50,294 nucleotides of DNA from an uncultured Eubacteriales bacterium. Lineage in GTDB: Bacteria > Bacillota > Clostridia > Oscillospirales > Oscillospiraceae. Shown here piece by piece: positions 35,352 to 45,184 of the stretch. Both the position numbers and the translations under genes were made by a program. The notes beneath the pieces were generated by a model. It saw only the letters and a program-made list of their open reading frames with translations, was not told the origin of the DNA and did no database searches. The stretch's first letter is position 1. The number at the start of each line of letters is the position of its first letter. The stretch lies in contig ONPN01000016.1 of NCBI GenBank assembly GCA_900319695.1, positions 1 to 50,294 on the forward strand, written 5' to 3'.

Positions 35352-36281
35352 TCAGAGCATGGACGCGAGAAGGGAGCGCTGCTCGTCGCTGCTGTCCTGG
35401 AGCTCCGGCAGGTTGTCGCGCAGGAGGATATCGCCGGAGACGGCGGTGCGGGCCAGAACCATCTTCATCGGCTCCACCGAATGGGTGAGCCATACGCTGC
35501 CGCCGATGACGCAGCCGCTGCCGATGCGGGTATTGCCGCCCAGCACCGTCGCGCCCGCGTAGATGACCACGTTGTCGCCGATGTCGGGGTGGCGCTTGAT
35601 GCCCTTGACGAGGCTGCCGTCTTCTTCGACGGCGAAGCTCTTCGCGCCCAGCGTCACATGCTGGTAGAGCTTGACATGCTCGCCGATGGTGGTGGTCTCG
35701 CCGATGACGACGCCCGTGCCGTGGTCGATAAAGAAGTAGTCGCCGATGGTCGCGCCGGGGTGGATGTCAATACCGGTCAGACGGTGGGCGTACTCGGTCA
35801 TGACGCGGGGGATCAGGGGCACATGCTCGGTATAGAGCACATGGGCCAGGCGATAGGTGGAGATGGCCGTGAAGGCCGGGTAGCAGAGGATGACCTCGTC
35901 CTGGCTCTTGGCGGCGGGGTCGCCCTGATAGGCGGCGACGAGGTCCGTGCCGAGCTGACGGCGGATCTCCGGCAGCGCGGCCAGGAACTTCGCGACAATG
36001 CCCTCGCACGCCTCCCCGTCCGTCAGCATCGCCTCGAGGCAGCGCTTGAGGTGGCCCATCGCCTCGTGCAGATACTGCTCCCGTGCAAGGCGGGCGGGGA
36101 TGTTCAGACTCTTCAGATGTCCCGCGTGCTGGGGAAAGAGCGCCGCGATCAGCAGATCAGTCATGCGCTCCACACGGCCGCGAAAGCCGGTGAAGTCCAT
36201 CTGCTCGACGGCGCAGTCGGATTCGGTGCGCTCGAGACCGCGGACGGTCTCAGTGATCATAAGCTCAAGCTGTCTGTCCAT
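35352..36281 (-). CDS. cysE: Serine O-acetyltransferase, EpsC type
   Basis: The start at 36281 gives 309 residues; the longer open frame upstream only covers cysK. The helical N-terminal domain (1-150) is of the EpsC long form. The left-handed beta-helix contains DIHPGATIGDYFFIDHGTG with the catalytic Asp/His, GETTTIGEHVKLYQHVTLGA, and the hexapeptide repeats IYAGATVLGGNTRIGSG. It makes O-acetylserine for cysteine synthesis. It begins one base after the cysK stop, so the pair is coupled and could form the cysteine synthase complex. Confidence 0.95.
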   Translation of the reverse strand: MDRQLELMITETVRGLERTESDCAVEQMDFTGFRGRVERMTDLLIAALFPQHAGHLKSLNIPARLAREQYLHEAMGHLKRCLEAMLTDGEACEGIVAKFLAALPEIRRQLGTDLVAAYQGDPAAKSQDEVILCYPAFTAISTYRLAHVLYTEHVPLIPRVMTEYAHRLTGIDIHPGATIGDYFFIDHGTGVVIGETTTIGEHVKLYQHVTLGAKSFAVEEDGSLVKGIKRHPDIGDNVVIYAGATVLGGNTRIGSGCVIGGSVWLTHSVEPMKMVLARTAVSGDILLRDNLPELQDSSDEQRSLLASML

Positions 36282-36282
36282 A

Positions 36283-37215
36283 TCACACCTCGAAAAGGGG
36301 AGTGGAGAGATAACGGTCGCCCGTGTCGGGCAGGAGGACGACGATGGTCTTGCCCTCATACGCCGGGCGTTTGGCAAGCTCGATCGCCGCGTGCAGGGCA
36401 GCGCCCGAGGAGATGCCGACCAGCACGCCCTCGGTTTTGCCCAGAAGCCGCGCGGCTTCATAGGCCTCTTCGTTCTCCACGGTGACGACCTCATCGTAGA
36501 CCGCCGTGTCCAGCACCTTCGGGATGAAGCCCGCTCCGATGCCCTGAAGCCCGTGGGGGCCGGCCTTGCCGCCCGAGAGGACGGCGGAGGTCGCGGGCTC
36601 GACCGCGACGACCTTCACGCTGGGCTTCTTCTCCTTGAGATAGCGGCCCGTGCCGGTGATGGTGCCGCCCGTGCCCACGCCCGCGACGAAGACGTCGACC
36701 AGACCGGTCGTGTCGTCCCAGATCTCGGGGCCGGTGGTTCTGTAGTGCGCCTCGGCGTTGACGGGGTTTGTAAACTGGCCCGGAATAAAGCTGCCGGGCA
36801 GGGAGGCGGCGAGCTCCTCGGCCTTCTCAATGGCGCCCTTCATGCCCTTCACGCCCTCGGTCAGCACCAGCTCCGCGCCGTAGGCCTTCATCAGCACGCG
36901 CCGCTCCATCGACATGGTCTCGGGCATGACGATGATAACGCGGTAACCGCGCGCCGCCGCCACACAGCAAAGGCCGATGCCGGTGTTGCCGGAGGTGGGC
37001 TCGATAATGACGGAGCCGGGGCGGAGCCTGCCCTCGCGCTCGGCGGCGTCGATCATGGCAAGGCCGATGCGGTCCTTGGAAGAGCCCGCAGGGTTGAGAT
37101 ATTCGAGCTTGGCAAGCAGTTTTGCCTTGAGACCAAGATCCTTTTCAAGGCGGCACAGCTCCAACAGGGGCGTGCTGCCGATCAGCTGGTCGACGGCGGT
37201 ATAGACTTTAGACAT
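36283..37215 (-). CDS. cysK: Cysteine synthase (O-acetylserine sulfhydrylase)
   Basis: The PLP enzyme turns O-acetylserine and sulfide into cysteine. The start at 37215 (310 residues) is eight bases after GGGAGC. Motifs: GSTPLLEL, the PLP lysine in [11 protein letters not shown], the substrate loop [11 protein letters not shown], the phosphate-cradle [10 protein letters not shown], and GISSGAAL. It is the first gene of a cysK-cysE unit, possibly running on into the HD-GYP gene. Confidence 0.96.
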   Translation of the reverse strand: MSKVYTAVDQLIGSTPLLELCRLEKDLGLKAKLLAKLEYLNPAGSSKDRIGLAMIDAAEREGRLRPGSVIIEPTSGNTGIGLCCVAAARGYRVIIVMPETMSMERRVLMKAYGAELVLTEGVKGMKGAIEKAEELAASLPGSFIPGQFTNPVNAEAHYRTTGPEIWDDTTGLVDVFVAGVGTGGTITGTGRYLKEKKPSVKVVAVEPATSAVLSGGKAGPHGLQGIGAGFIPKVLDTAVYDEVVTVENEEAYEAARLLGKTEGVLVGISSGAALHAAIELAKRPAYEGKTIVVLLPDTGDRYLSTPLFEV

Positions 37216-37254
37216 TCTGTAAGCTCCCTTCGCAGAACAAAACATAATATACTA

Positions 37255-37283
37255 TTTATATGTCAAGTCTGCGCGGCTGTCAA
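37255..37283 (-). promoter_or_regulatory. Promoter of cysK-cysE
   Basis: On the minus strand: TTGACA (37283-37278), 17-base spacer, TATAAA (37260-37255). The leader is only about 30 bases, leaving no room for a T-box or SAM riboswitch. Confidence 0.7.
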
Positions 37284-37342
37284 CAAAAATCGCATGTCCC
37301 GGCATAGAAATACATCTTTACAAATGGACTGTACTTGTCATA

Positions 37343-37371
37343 TTGCGCTTTGCCTTAGAATAGAGTACTAT
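37343..37371 (+). promoter_or_regulatory. Promoter of the MMPL exporter operon
   Basis: TTGCGC (37343-37348), 17-base spacer, TACTAT (37366-37371), divergent from cysK. Confidence 0.5.
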
Positions 37372-37429
37372 ACAATGTTAGATTTTGAATCGCTTATATC
37401 GATAAGTTTGGCAAAAGGACATGTCTGTC

Positions 37430-39961
37430 ATGGAAAATACGAACGAAAAAAACGGCGGGTTCATGATGACGCTGGCGGCGTTCATCGTGGACAAGCGAAA
37501 CCTGGTCTTCCTCCTGATCGGCATTATGATGATCTTCTCCGTTATCTCCCGCAACTGGGTCGAGGTGGAAAACGATCTGACGGCCTATCTGCCCGCGGGC
37601 TCGGCGACAAAAGAGGGCCTGGAGGTGATGGAGCAGCAGTTCATCACCTACGGCTCGGCCAATCTGATGGCGGCAAACCTCTCCTATGAGGAGGCGGAGG
37701 GCTTGTTTGAAAAGCTCAAGGCGATCGACGGGGTGCAGAGCGTCGCCTTTGACGACACCACCGAGCACTACAACAAGGCCTCGGCCCTGTTCTCCGTGAC
37801 CTTCGACTACCCCGAGACGGACGAGCAGTGCCTTACGGCTCTCGACGAGGTAAAGAAGGCGCTCGAGCCCTACGACACCTATGTCTCCACCACCCTGGGC
37901 GACACCAGCGCGGAGCTCATCGACCAGGAGGTCAGCATGATCACGGCCTTTGTCGCGGTGATCGTCGTGGTGGTGCTCACCTTCACCTCCCAGACCTATG
38001 CGGAGGTGCCCATCATCGGCCTGACCTTTATCACGGCGGCCCTGATGAACCTCGGCACCAACTTCCTGCTGGGCAAGATCTCCTTTGTCTCAAACTCCGT
38101 CACCACGATTCTGCAGCTGGCCCTGTCGCTGGACTACGCGGTCATCTACTGCAACCGCTTCAAGGAGGAGCGCCAGACGCACGAGCTGCGCGACGCCGTG
38201 GTCATCTCGCTGTCCAAGGCCATCCCCGAGGTCGGGGCCTCCAGCCTCACCACCGTCGGCGGCCTGATCGCCATGATGTTCATGCAGTTCAAGCTCGGCC
38301 CCGACATGGCCATCTGCCTTGTCAAGGCGATTTTCTTCTCCCTGCTGTCCGTGTTCACGGTGATGCCGGGCCTGCTCATGCTGATGGGCGAGCTGATGGA
38401 GAAGACGCGGCACAAGAACTTTGTCCCGAAGGTGCCCTTCGTGGGGCGCTTTGCCTACGCCACGAGAAAGATCATCCCACCGATCTTCGCGGTCGTCCTG
38501 GTGGCGGCTATCTCTTATTCCAACAACTGCCCCTACGTCTACGGCTACGACACCCTGGTCACGCCCAAGCTCAACGAAATGCAGATCGCCGAAAAGATGA
38601 TCGCCGACACCTTCTCCTCCCGGGCAATGGTGGCCGTGGTCATCCCCGGCGGCGACTACAGCGAGGAGCAGAGTCTGATCCGCGATTTTGAGGGCTACAG
38701 CCAGATCGACTCCGTCACCTCCATCGCCAACGCCGACGCCATCGGCGGCTACAAGCTGGCCGACAAGCTCTCGCCGCGCCAGTTCGCGGAGCTGATGAAG
38801 CTCGACTATGAGACGGCGGAGCTTCTGTACGCGGCCTACGCCTTCAACGGCGAAAACTATGCCAACATCATCAGCGGTATCTCAAAATACAATGTCCCGC
38901 TGGTCGACATGCTGCTTTTTGTCGTTCAGATGGTGGACGAGGGCTATGTCACCCTCGACGCCGACCAGGCCGACACCCTCGCCGACGCCAAGGCCCAGAT
39001 GCTCATGGGCAAGCAGCAGCTCGAGGGCACGGACTACGACCGCATGCTGGTCTATCTGACCCTGCCCGAGGCGGGGGACGAGACCTATCACTTCACCGAC
39101 ACCGTCCGCGACGTGGCCCAGTCCCACTATCCCAAGGGTCAGGTCTATGTCGTCGGCAACTCCACCAACCAGTTTGAGTTTGAAAAGTCCTTCCAGATCG
39201 ACAACGTCGTGGTCAACGTGGTCTCCATCCTCATCGTACTGGCGGTGCTGCTGTTCACGTTCAAGTCCGCGGGCATGCCGGTGCTGCTGATCCTGGTCAT
39301 CCAGGGCTCCATCTGGATGAACTTCTCCTATCCGACCCTTGCGCACAAGGACGTGTTCTTCCTGACCCAGCTTGTGGTCAGCTCCATTCAGATGGGCGCG
39401 AACATCGACTACGCCATCGTCATCGCCAACCGCTACACCGACGACACCAGGACCATGAGCCCGAAGGACGCCATCATTGAGGCCATGAACTTCGCCTTCC
39501 CGACGATCCTGACCTCCGGCACCATCCTCGCCGTCAGCGGCATCCTCATCAGCTTCATGACTACCGAGTGCACCATCAACGGCATCGGCGACGCCCTGGG
39601 CCGCGGCACCATCATCTCCATCGTCCTGGTCATGTTTGTCCTGCCTCAGATTCTGATCCTGGGCGGCAAAATCCTGGAAAAGACCTCCTTCTCCATGCCC
39701 ACCGTCAACCGCGAGCGGCGCGGCAGCGGCATGGTGGCGGTGGACGGACTCGTCACGGGCGAGATTCACGGCAGCGTCAACGGCCTGTTCCGCGGCACCA
39801 TCGAAGGCGACGTGGATCTGCGCCTGCTCTCTGGCAAGGCGGATTTTGCGGAGGCGGCTCCCGAACCGGAGCAGCCGCCCGCAGAGCCGGGAGCCGAAGC
39901 GCCCACAGCTCCGGCGGACGGGAAGCAGAGCGAACGGAAGGGGGCGGGCACGAATGAATAA
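37430..39961 (+). CDS. MMPL/RND-family exporter
   Basis: The ATG at 37430 (843 residues) is preferred over 37421 because AAAGGA (37414-37419) lies 10 bases before it and only one base before the other. The protein has two similar halves, each with an extracytoplasmic loop and a group of helices including a conserved membrane Asp in SLDYAVIYCNRFKEE and NIDYAIVIANRYTDD. This is the MMPL pattern of proton-driven exporters of lipids or peptides. The cytoplasmic C-terminus has a VDGLVTGEIHGSVNGLF-type repeat, then a Pro/Ala/Glu tail. Its stop overlaps the next gene by eight bases, so the large surface protein that follows is probably its partner or cargo. Confidence 0.9.
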   Translation: MENTNEKNGGFMMTLAAFIVDKRNLVFLLIGIMMIFSVISRNWVEVENDLTAYLPAGSATKEGLEVMEQQFITYGSANLMAANLSYEEAEGLFEKLKAIDGVQSVAFDDTTEHYNKASALFSVTFDYPETDEQCLTALDEVKKALEPYDTYVSTTLGDTSAELIDQEVSMITAFVAVIVVVVLTFTSQTYAEVPIIGLTFITAALMNLGTNFLLGKISFVSNSVTTILQLALSLDYAVIYCNRFKEERQTHELRDAVVISLSKAIPEVGASSLTTVGGLIAMMFMQFKLGPDMAICLVKAIFFSLLSVFTVMPGLLMLMGELMEKTRHKNFVPKVPFVGRFAYATRKIIPPIFAVVLVAAISYSNNCPYVYGYDTLVTPKLNEMQIAEKMIADTFSSRAMVAVVIPGGDYSEEQSLIRDFEGYSQIDSVTSIANADAIGGYKLADKLSPRQFAELMKLDYETAELLYAAYAFNGENYANIISGISKYNVPLVDMLLFVVQMVDEGYVTLDADQADTLADAKAQMLMGKQQLEGTDYDRMLVYLTLPEAGDETYHFTDTVRDVAQSHYPKGQVYVVGNSTNQFEFEKSFQIDNVVVNVVSILIVLAVLLFTFKSAGMPVLLILVIQGSIWMNFSYPTLAHKDVFFLTQLVVSSIQMGANIDYAIVIANRYTDDTRTMSPKDAIIEAMNFAFPTILTSGTILAVSGILISFMTTECTINGIGDALGRGTIISIVLVMFVLPQILILGGKILEKTSFSMPTVNRERRGSGMVAVDGLVTGEIHGSVNGLFRGTIEGDVDLRLLSGKADFAEAAPEPEQPPAEPGAEAPTAPADGKQSERKGAGTNE

Positions 39962-42900
39962 GCGTTTGATGGTTTCCCTGGCCCTTCTTTTGGCGCTGGC
40001 GCTCTGCCTCGGTTTCCCGGCTCTGGCCGAGGAGACGGAGACGGAGACGATCCATATCCGCACGGCGGACGATCTCATGCAGCTCGCGCGGGACTGCTCC
40101 CTCGACACCTGGTCCGACCGGAAGCGGATCGTGCTGGACAACGACCTGACCCTCACGGAGGTGGACTTCGACTCCATCCCCATCTTCAACGGCGAGTTTG
40201 ACGGCGGCGGCCATACGATCTATGACCTGAACCTCAGCTCCGCCCAGTCGCCCTGCGGCTTCTTCCTCGAGACGGGGAAGGACGCCTACATCCACAACCT
40301 GAACATAAGCGGCTCCGTTTTCACCGACGGCGACGACAGCATGGTCGGCGGCGTCGTGGGCCGCAACCGCGGGCGGATAGCAAACTGCGGCTTCAGCGGC
40401 GAGGTCAGCGCGCGCTCCCAGGTGGGCGGCATCGTCGGCAAGAACGAGGCCACCGGCTTCGTGACGGGCAGCACTGCCACCGGCAGGATCCGGGGCCTCA
40501 GCCAGAGCGGCGGTGTCTGCGGTGAAAACGCGGGCACGCTCACGCTGTGCGAAAACCGCGCCTTTGTCAACACCGAGAGCGTGGACCCCTCCCTACGCTT
40601 TGACGCCATCGACACCAGCTCCATCCTGAACTTCATCCGGAGCCTGCGCAGCGACAACGTCGGCATCACCACCGACACCGGCGGCGTCTGCGGCAAAAGC
40701 ATCGGCTATGTGGAGGGCTGCGTCAATACAGGCACCGTAGGCTATCTGCATTTGGGCTACAACGTGGGCGGTGTGGTCGGCCACTCCAGCGGCTTCGTCA
40801 GCGGCTGTCAAAACCACGGCGAGGTCTACGGCCGCAAGGACGTGGGCGGCGTGGTCGGCCAGGCCGAGCCTCTCGTCGAAACCGAGGCGGCCGAGAATAT
40901 GCTGGCCGGGGTGAGCTATCGCCTGTACGAGCTCAACCGTTCCTTCAACGACGCCATTGCGGACGCGAGAACCGCCTCCGGGGACCTCGCGGAGCGTTTT
41001 AAGACCATCGCGTGGTTTCTCAGCCCGGTGGGCGACGCAGTGCAGAACATCGACGTGCTGGACCCGGACAGCGCCTGGTATCTGCAGAGCGTCATCTCAG
41101 ACTCCATGTACAACGTCACAAACGAGATGGCCGCCCTCGGCGACGGCTTTGATCAGCAGTCCGCCATCCTTTTGAGCGACATGGAGCGCATCAACCAGAA
41201 CGCGACGGCCCTGTCCGGCGCGGCCATCCAGGCGGCGAGCACGATCACCGGCCTGAGCGGAGCCGGGGACGAGCAGATCCTGGTGGACGTCTCCGAGACC
41301 GCGGATGAGGAACAGCTCACCTTCGGCAAGGTGGCCGACAGCAGCAACGACGCGGACGTCTACGGCGACAGCAATGTCGGCGGCGTCGCGGGCAATCTCT
41401 CGGTGGAGGACGACTCAAACCCCGAGGGCGAGCTGAGCCTTCGCAGCTCCGGCCTCGCCCCCGACCAGATCAACCTCAACGCCATCGTCACCGGCTGTGT
41501 CAACCGGGGCGCCGTCACCGCCAAGCGCGAGTGCGCCGGCAGCATCGTGGGCAAGATGGACTTCGGTCTTGTCTCCCACTGCGCGGCCTACGGGTCGGTC
41601 ACGCTGGAGGACGGCAGCTATGCGGGCGGCGCCGCGGGCCTGTGCTACGGCGCAGTCAAGGACTGCTGCGCCAAGTGCAGCCTCGGCGGCAAACGCTATG
41701 TCGGCGGCATAGTCGGCAACGGCGGGGACGTGCGCCGCGGCGGGGAGAGAACCAGCTCCGTCTCCGGCTGCTATGCCCTCGTGGAGATACGGGATGTCCC
41801 GCAGTTTGCCGGCGCGATCTCCGGCGGCGGGGACGGCAAATACGAAAACAACTTCTTTGTCCCCTCCGGCTTTGCCGGGCTGGACAGGCTTTCCATCCAC
41901 GGCCAGGCCGAGCCCATCAGCTTCGAGGACTTCGCGGCGGTGGAGGGACTGCCTGCGGAGTGCAAAACCTTCACGCTGCGCTTCGTGGCGGACGGCGCGG
42001 TGATCAAGCAGCTCCGCTTCGACTACGGGGCGAGCTTCGACCGCTCCGTCTACCCCGAAGCTCCGCAGCGTGATGGGGCCTACGCGGTCTGGGACAGGGG
42101 AGAACTCAGCGATCTGTGCTTTGATACCACGGTGACGGCGGAATACCGCACGGACGAGACGGTCCTGCGCTCAGACGAGAAGCGCGGGGACGGGCGCTCC
42201 GCCGTCTATGTGGACGGCCGCTTCCAGCAGGGCGACACGCTGACGCTGACGGTGATCCCCGTCGGGGAAAATGACATCGACGCTTTCTCCTCCGACTGGA
42301 AGGACACCGTGCGCGAGCAGCTGCGCTCCATCTTCCGCGACCGGGACCCGGACTACTCCATCCCCGTCGCCGTGACCGAGCGCCTGCGTGTCTCCTTCCC
42401 GGAGGATGGGCTGGAGACGCATGCGCTGCGCTATCTCACACCCGACGGCCAGACAGGGAACTACCGCCTCTATCTCGCCGACGGGGAGGGCTGGCAGCGC
42501 ATACGCCCGGCGACCTTCGGCAGCTACTTCATGTTTGAGGTTCCCGGGGACGGGGCGGAGTTCTGCCTTGTCGCCACAATCCAGTCCTGGTGGATCGCGG
42601 CCTATATCGCGGCGGCGCTCCTGATCCTGCTTCTGCTGATCCTCGCAATCCGCAAGCTCTCGAAGCTCCTGCGCGCAAGACCGAAGAAGCAGCGGCCGCC
42701 GCGCGCGGAGCGCCCCGTGCCCCGCTTCCTCAAGGCCCACCGCAGGGCGGTACTCATTATCACGCCCCTTTTGATTCTCGCGGCGGCGGGTACTGTCGCG
42801 GCGATGCGCTTCGGCAGCATAGGCTCGGCCTTCTCCGCCTATCGTGTCATTAAAGATTACTCGAAGCGGGAGTCGGATGTGCAGACCGAGATCAGCATCC

Positions 42901-44036
42901 GCATGGACGACAGAGAGCTCGCCATGAGCACCACCGTGCACCGCGTCGTCAAGGACGGCCGCGTCATCCGCTGCACCGAACAGTACGGCGTGCCGCTCTA
43001 TATCTCCGACGGCTTGGTCTGTCTGGAAAACGGCCGCGTCTTCCGCCTCGCGGGCGGCCGGCTCAGCCAGGGCAAGGCGCTGGATCTCGCGCTGGACGTG
43101 TTCCTGCATGAGCAGGTGGAGAAGACCACCGACGGCGATTCGGTCCGCTATGAGGCCGTGATCGGCGGCGAGACGGCTGACCGCATCCTCCAGCTCTTCG
43201 TCCCGGCGGGCGGGGAAGAACTGCTGCGGACTGAGAGTATGACCGTCACCATGGATACGCTCGGCGGCGAGCTGCGGGGAATCACGTTCACGGGCACAGG
43301 CTCGGCGACTGGCGGACAGAATTTCAGCTTCGATGTGAGTCTCACGCCCCAGGCCGTGGCCGAGCGCCCGGCCATCCCGCAGGCCGTGCTCGACGCCATC
43401 GAAAGCGGCGGCGGAGAGGACGCGCTGCTCCTGTCGGAGGATCTGCTGCGTCTGCTGGCGGCCTGGATCAAGAACGAGAGCGCCGAGAGCGTCAGCGCCG
43501 ACATCAGCGTCAGCGCCGACTGCGGCTCGCTGACCCTTGATCCGCGCTACCGCTATTCCCGCCAAAACGTGGACGGGACGGACATCCACTGCGTCAAGAG
43601 CGCGCTGTTCAAGCTCTACTTCACCGACAACGCGGCCTGCACCGCCTCTGGCGCAGACCTGAGCGAGGCCCAGCAGCGCGTGCGGGACGCGGCGCGGCTC
43701 ATCCCCATCGCGCGCGAGCTCTGCCTCGAGGGGCAGTTTGCCTGCACGACCGCCGGGGAACGCTCCGTCTATACGATCACACTCTCAAGCGAGAGCGCGG
43801 CGGACATTGTCTCCCGCGTTCTGCCGGAGCTTGAGCGCGCGAACGTCAGCTATGACGACTGCCGCCTGCGCATCACTGTGGACAGCGGCGAGCTCGCCGC
43901 CATCGAGCTCGACTGCGGCGGCAGCGTGCGCGTCGTGTCACGCGACGTGGACGCCTCGGTGCGCGCCGATGTGCGCTTCAACGACAGCGCCGCCGAAAAA
44001 ATCCCCGTCAAGGTCCGCGAGGCCCTGCTGGGGTAA
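39954..44036 (+). CDS. Giant surface protein with GLUG-like repeats and two C-terminal membrane helices
   Basis: The start at 39954 gives 1360 residues; it has a clear signal peptide (1-26, cut after PALA). Residues 27-290 and 470-600 carry repeated Gly-rich turns of the GLUG type (VGGVVGRN, VGGIVGKN, SGGVCGEN, VGGVVGHS, VGGVVGQA, VGGVAGNL), which suggest a beta-helix. Between them is a helical stretch (about 310-430). Helix 1 (about 878-900), a basic loop (901-930) and helix 2 (about 931-953) place both large parts outside. The outer C-terminal 400 residues are Ser/Ala/Glu-rich and of unknown fold. It is coupled to the MMPL exporter by overlap. Function unknown. Confidence 0.82.
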   Translation: MNKRLMVSLALLLALALCLGFPALAEETETETIHIRTADDLMQLARDCSLDTWSDRKRIVLDNDLTLTEVDFDSIPIFNGEFDGGGHTIYDLNLSSAQSPCGFFLETGKDAYIHNLNISGSVFTDGDDSMVGGVVGRNRGRIANCGFSGEVSARSQVGGIVGKNEATGFVTGSTATGRIRGLSQSGGVCGENAGTLTLCENRAFVNTESVDPSLRFDAIDTSSILNFIRSLRSDNVGITTDTGGVCGKSIGYVEGCVNTGTVGYLHLGYNVGGVVGHSSGFVSGCQNHGEVYGRKDVGGVVGQAEPLVETEAAENMLAGVSYRLYELNRSFNDAIADARTASGDLAERFKTIAWFLSPVGDAVQNIDVLDPDSAWYLQSVISDSMYNVTNEMAALGDGFDQQSAILLSDMERINQNATALSGAAIQAASTITGLSGAGDEQILVDVSETADEEQLTFGKVADSSNDADVYGDSNVGGVAGNLSVEDDSNPEGELSLRSSGLAPDQINLNAIVTGCVNRGAVTAKRECAGSIVGKMDFGLVSHCAAYGSVTLEDGSYAGGAAGLCYGAVKDCCAKCSLGGKRYVGGIVGNGGDVRRGGERTSSVSGCYALVEIRDVPQFAGAISGGGDGKYENNFFVPSGFAGLDRLSIHGQAEPISFEDFAAVEGLPAECKTFTLRFVADGAVIKQLRFDYGASFDRSVYPEAPQRDGAYAVWDRGELSDLCFDTTVTAEYRTDETVLRSDEKRGDGRSAVYVDGRFQQGDTLTLTVIPVGENDIDAFSSDWKDTVREQLRSIFRDRDPDYSIPVAVTERLRVSFPEDGLETHALRYLTPDGQTGNYRLYLADGEGWQRIRPATFGSYFMFEVPGDGAEFCLVATIQSWWIAAYIAAALLILLLLILAIRKLSKLLRARPKKQRPPRAERPVPRFLKAHRRAVLIITPLLILAAAGTVAAMRFGSIGSAFSAYRVIKDYSKRESDVQTEISIRMDDRELAMSTTVHRVVKDGRVIRCTEQYGVPLYISDGLVCLENGRVFRLAGGRLSQGKALDLALDVFLHEQVEKTTDGDSVRYEAVIGGETADRILQLFVPAGGEELLRTESMTVTMDTLGGELRGITFTGTGSATGGQNFSFDVSLTPQAVAERPAIPQAVLDAIESGGGEDALLLSEDLLRLLAAWIKNESAESVSADISVSADCGSLTLDPRYRYSRQNVDGTDIHCVKSALFKLYFTDNAACTASGADLSEAQQRVRDAARLIPIARELCLEGQFACTTAGERSVYTITLSSESAADIVSRVLPELERANVSYDDCRLRITVDSGELAAIELDCGGSVRVVSRDVDASVRADVRFNDSAAEKIPVKVREALLG

Positions 44037-44045
44037 TTAAAAAAA

Positions 44046-44131
44046 CCGTAGGGGCCGATGCCCTCATCGGCCCGCCGTACAGCACCAGTGCGCGTTGATC
44101 GGCGGGTCGATCTGGGGATCGACCCCTACGG
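44046..44131. repeat. Dispersed CCGTAGGGG element, copy B
   Basis: The 86-base element has CCGTAGGGG and CCCCTACGG ends. Its reverse complement aligns with 25367-25446 except for the central 15-20 bases. It lies between convergent gene ends (44036 and 44151). Confidence 0.75.
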
Positions 44132-44150
44132 TCGTTTATCAAGGTATACT

Positions 44151-44324
44151 TTAACGAAACCGGTTCTGCTCCGGGTCGTAGACGAAGCCGACGGCTTCGA
44201 GCTTCCGCTCCAGCTCCGCACGGTCTGCGTCCTGATCCTCGCAGAGGGCGTCGAGACTGGCGTATTCGTCCCGCAGGCGGGTGTTGACCCAGCTCAGCAG
44301 GATCATGGGGTCTTTTGGCAGCAT
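44151..44324 (-). CDS. Small DUF4250-family protein
   Basis: The 57-residue protein begins MLPKDPMILLSWVNTRLRD and has the conserved YASLDALCEDQDADRAELE helix pair and a closing GFVYDPEQNRF, matching the DUF4250 family of Clostridia. The start at 44324 has GAGGAGGT eight bases before it; the ATG 18 bases upstream overlaps that site. Function is unknown. It lies 14 bases after the YoaK gene and may share its transcript. Confidence 0.8.
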   Translation of the reverse strand: MLPKDPMILLSWVNTRLRDEYASLDALCEDQDADRAELERKLEAVGFVYDPEQNRFR

Positions 44325-44338
44325 AGGATAGTACCTCC

Positions 44339-44992
44339 TCAAGTTTTATTCAAATCCCGCCGAAACAGGATGAGCAGCGCGCCGTATACTGCAATAGGAC
44401 ACCACGCGGCGCGGACGCTCAGGGCCTTCGTGACCCAGTAGCCCACCAGCACCGAGCAGGCGAACACCACATCGATGCCGTAGTATTGCAGGCTTACGCG
44501 CAGGGCCATGCGATCTTTTGTCGCAAAATAGCGGTTGAGGTGCTCGGTCGCGATGCGGAGATTGCCGGTGCACATGGTGGAGGCAAAGCTGTTGTCGCCG
44601 AACTTGCGAAAGCTCTCCACCTGTAAGGCGCAGACCAGCGAGACCGTCACCGTGGCCAGCACACTCAGGCGGTCAAGCGGGATGAGCCCCACCAGAAACA
44701 GCAGCGCGCCCATGATATAGAGCATGATGCGCTCCCAGTCCTTGCGCAGCCGCCGCAGCTGCAAAGACAGCGTGACCCCCGCCATAAAGGCCAGCACCGG
44801 GACAAAGTATCGCAGGGTCTTCATCAGATCGCCCTGGGCGAGATACAGTCCCATGCGGGCGATGTTGCCGGTCTGGGCGTTTGCAAAGACGCCGTCGCGC
44901 GTGACATAGGTATAGGCCTCCAGAAAACCGCCGACGGAGGCGAGGGCCAGAGAGACCCTGTAACGGCGAAAAAGCGTCGGCTGTTGTGTCAT
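44339..44992 (-). CDS. YoaK (DUF1275) family membrane protein
   Basis: The 217-residue protein has six hydrophobic segments and the family's features: ASVGGFLEAYTYVTRDGVFANAQTGN near the start (G-F-X-D/E-A and NAQTGN), and CALQVESFRKFGDNSFASTMCTGNLR. The start at 44992 follows AAGGCGG; the much longer open frame upstream is only the complement of mgtC. DUF1275 proteins are of unknown function, sometimes linked to small-molecule transport. Confidence 0.88.
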   Translation of the reverse strand: MTQQPTLFRRYRVSLALASVGGFLEAYTYVTRDGVFANAQTGNIARMGLYLAQGDLMKTLRYFVPVLAFMAGVTLSLQLRRLRKDWERIMLYIMGALLFLVGLIPLDRLSVLATVTVSLVCALQVESFRKFGDNSFASTMCTGNLRIATEHLNRYFATKDRMALRVSLQYYGIDVVFACSVLVGYWVTKALSVRAAWCPIAVYGALLILFRRDLNKT

Positions 44993-45024
44993 AAAGTGGT
45001 ACCGCCTTTCCAAAATGTTGTGCC

Positions 45025-45053
45025 ATTGTAACACAAACCGATTGATAGAGCAA
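45025..45053 (-). promoter_or_regulatory. Promoter of the YoaK-family gene
   Basis: On the minus strand: TTGCTC (45053-45048), 17-base spacer, TACAAT (45030-45025). Confidence 0.65.
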
Positions 45054-45085
45054 CGGATAAATTGTGCAAAATGTGAAAAACCCGC

Positions 45086-45114
45086 TTGACAAGGAGGACT
45101 TTTGTCCCTATAAT
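45086..45114 (+). promoter_or_regulatory. Consensus promoter of the MgtC-family gene
   Basis: TTGACA (45086-45091), 17-base spacer, TATAAT (45109-45114): a perfect match to the sigma-A consensus. The leader of about 64 bases contains a small CGGGGC-GCT-GCCTCG hairpin but is too short for an M-box. Confidence 0.85.
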
Positions 45115-45184
45115 GACCGCATAGAGAAGAGTCGGGGCGCTGCCTCGGCTCCTTACCATTTGCCATGTATCTCGGGAGGCTGCC

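Noticed and set aside
36282-36494. An N-terminal extension of cysE into cysK
   Set aside because: The extra 71 codons are cysK sequence in another frame; the ATG at 36281 gives the normal EpsC start.
37216-37254. A T-box or SAM riboswitch before cysK
   Set aside because: The promoter leaves only about 30 bases of leader and no T-box TGG-ACC-type sequence is present.
45115-45184. A magnesium riboswitch (M-box) before the MgtC-family gene
   Set aside because: The leader is only about 64 bases and lacks M-box conserved blocks.
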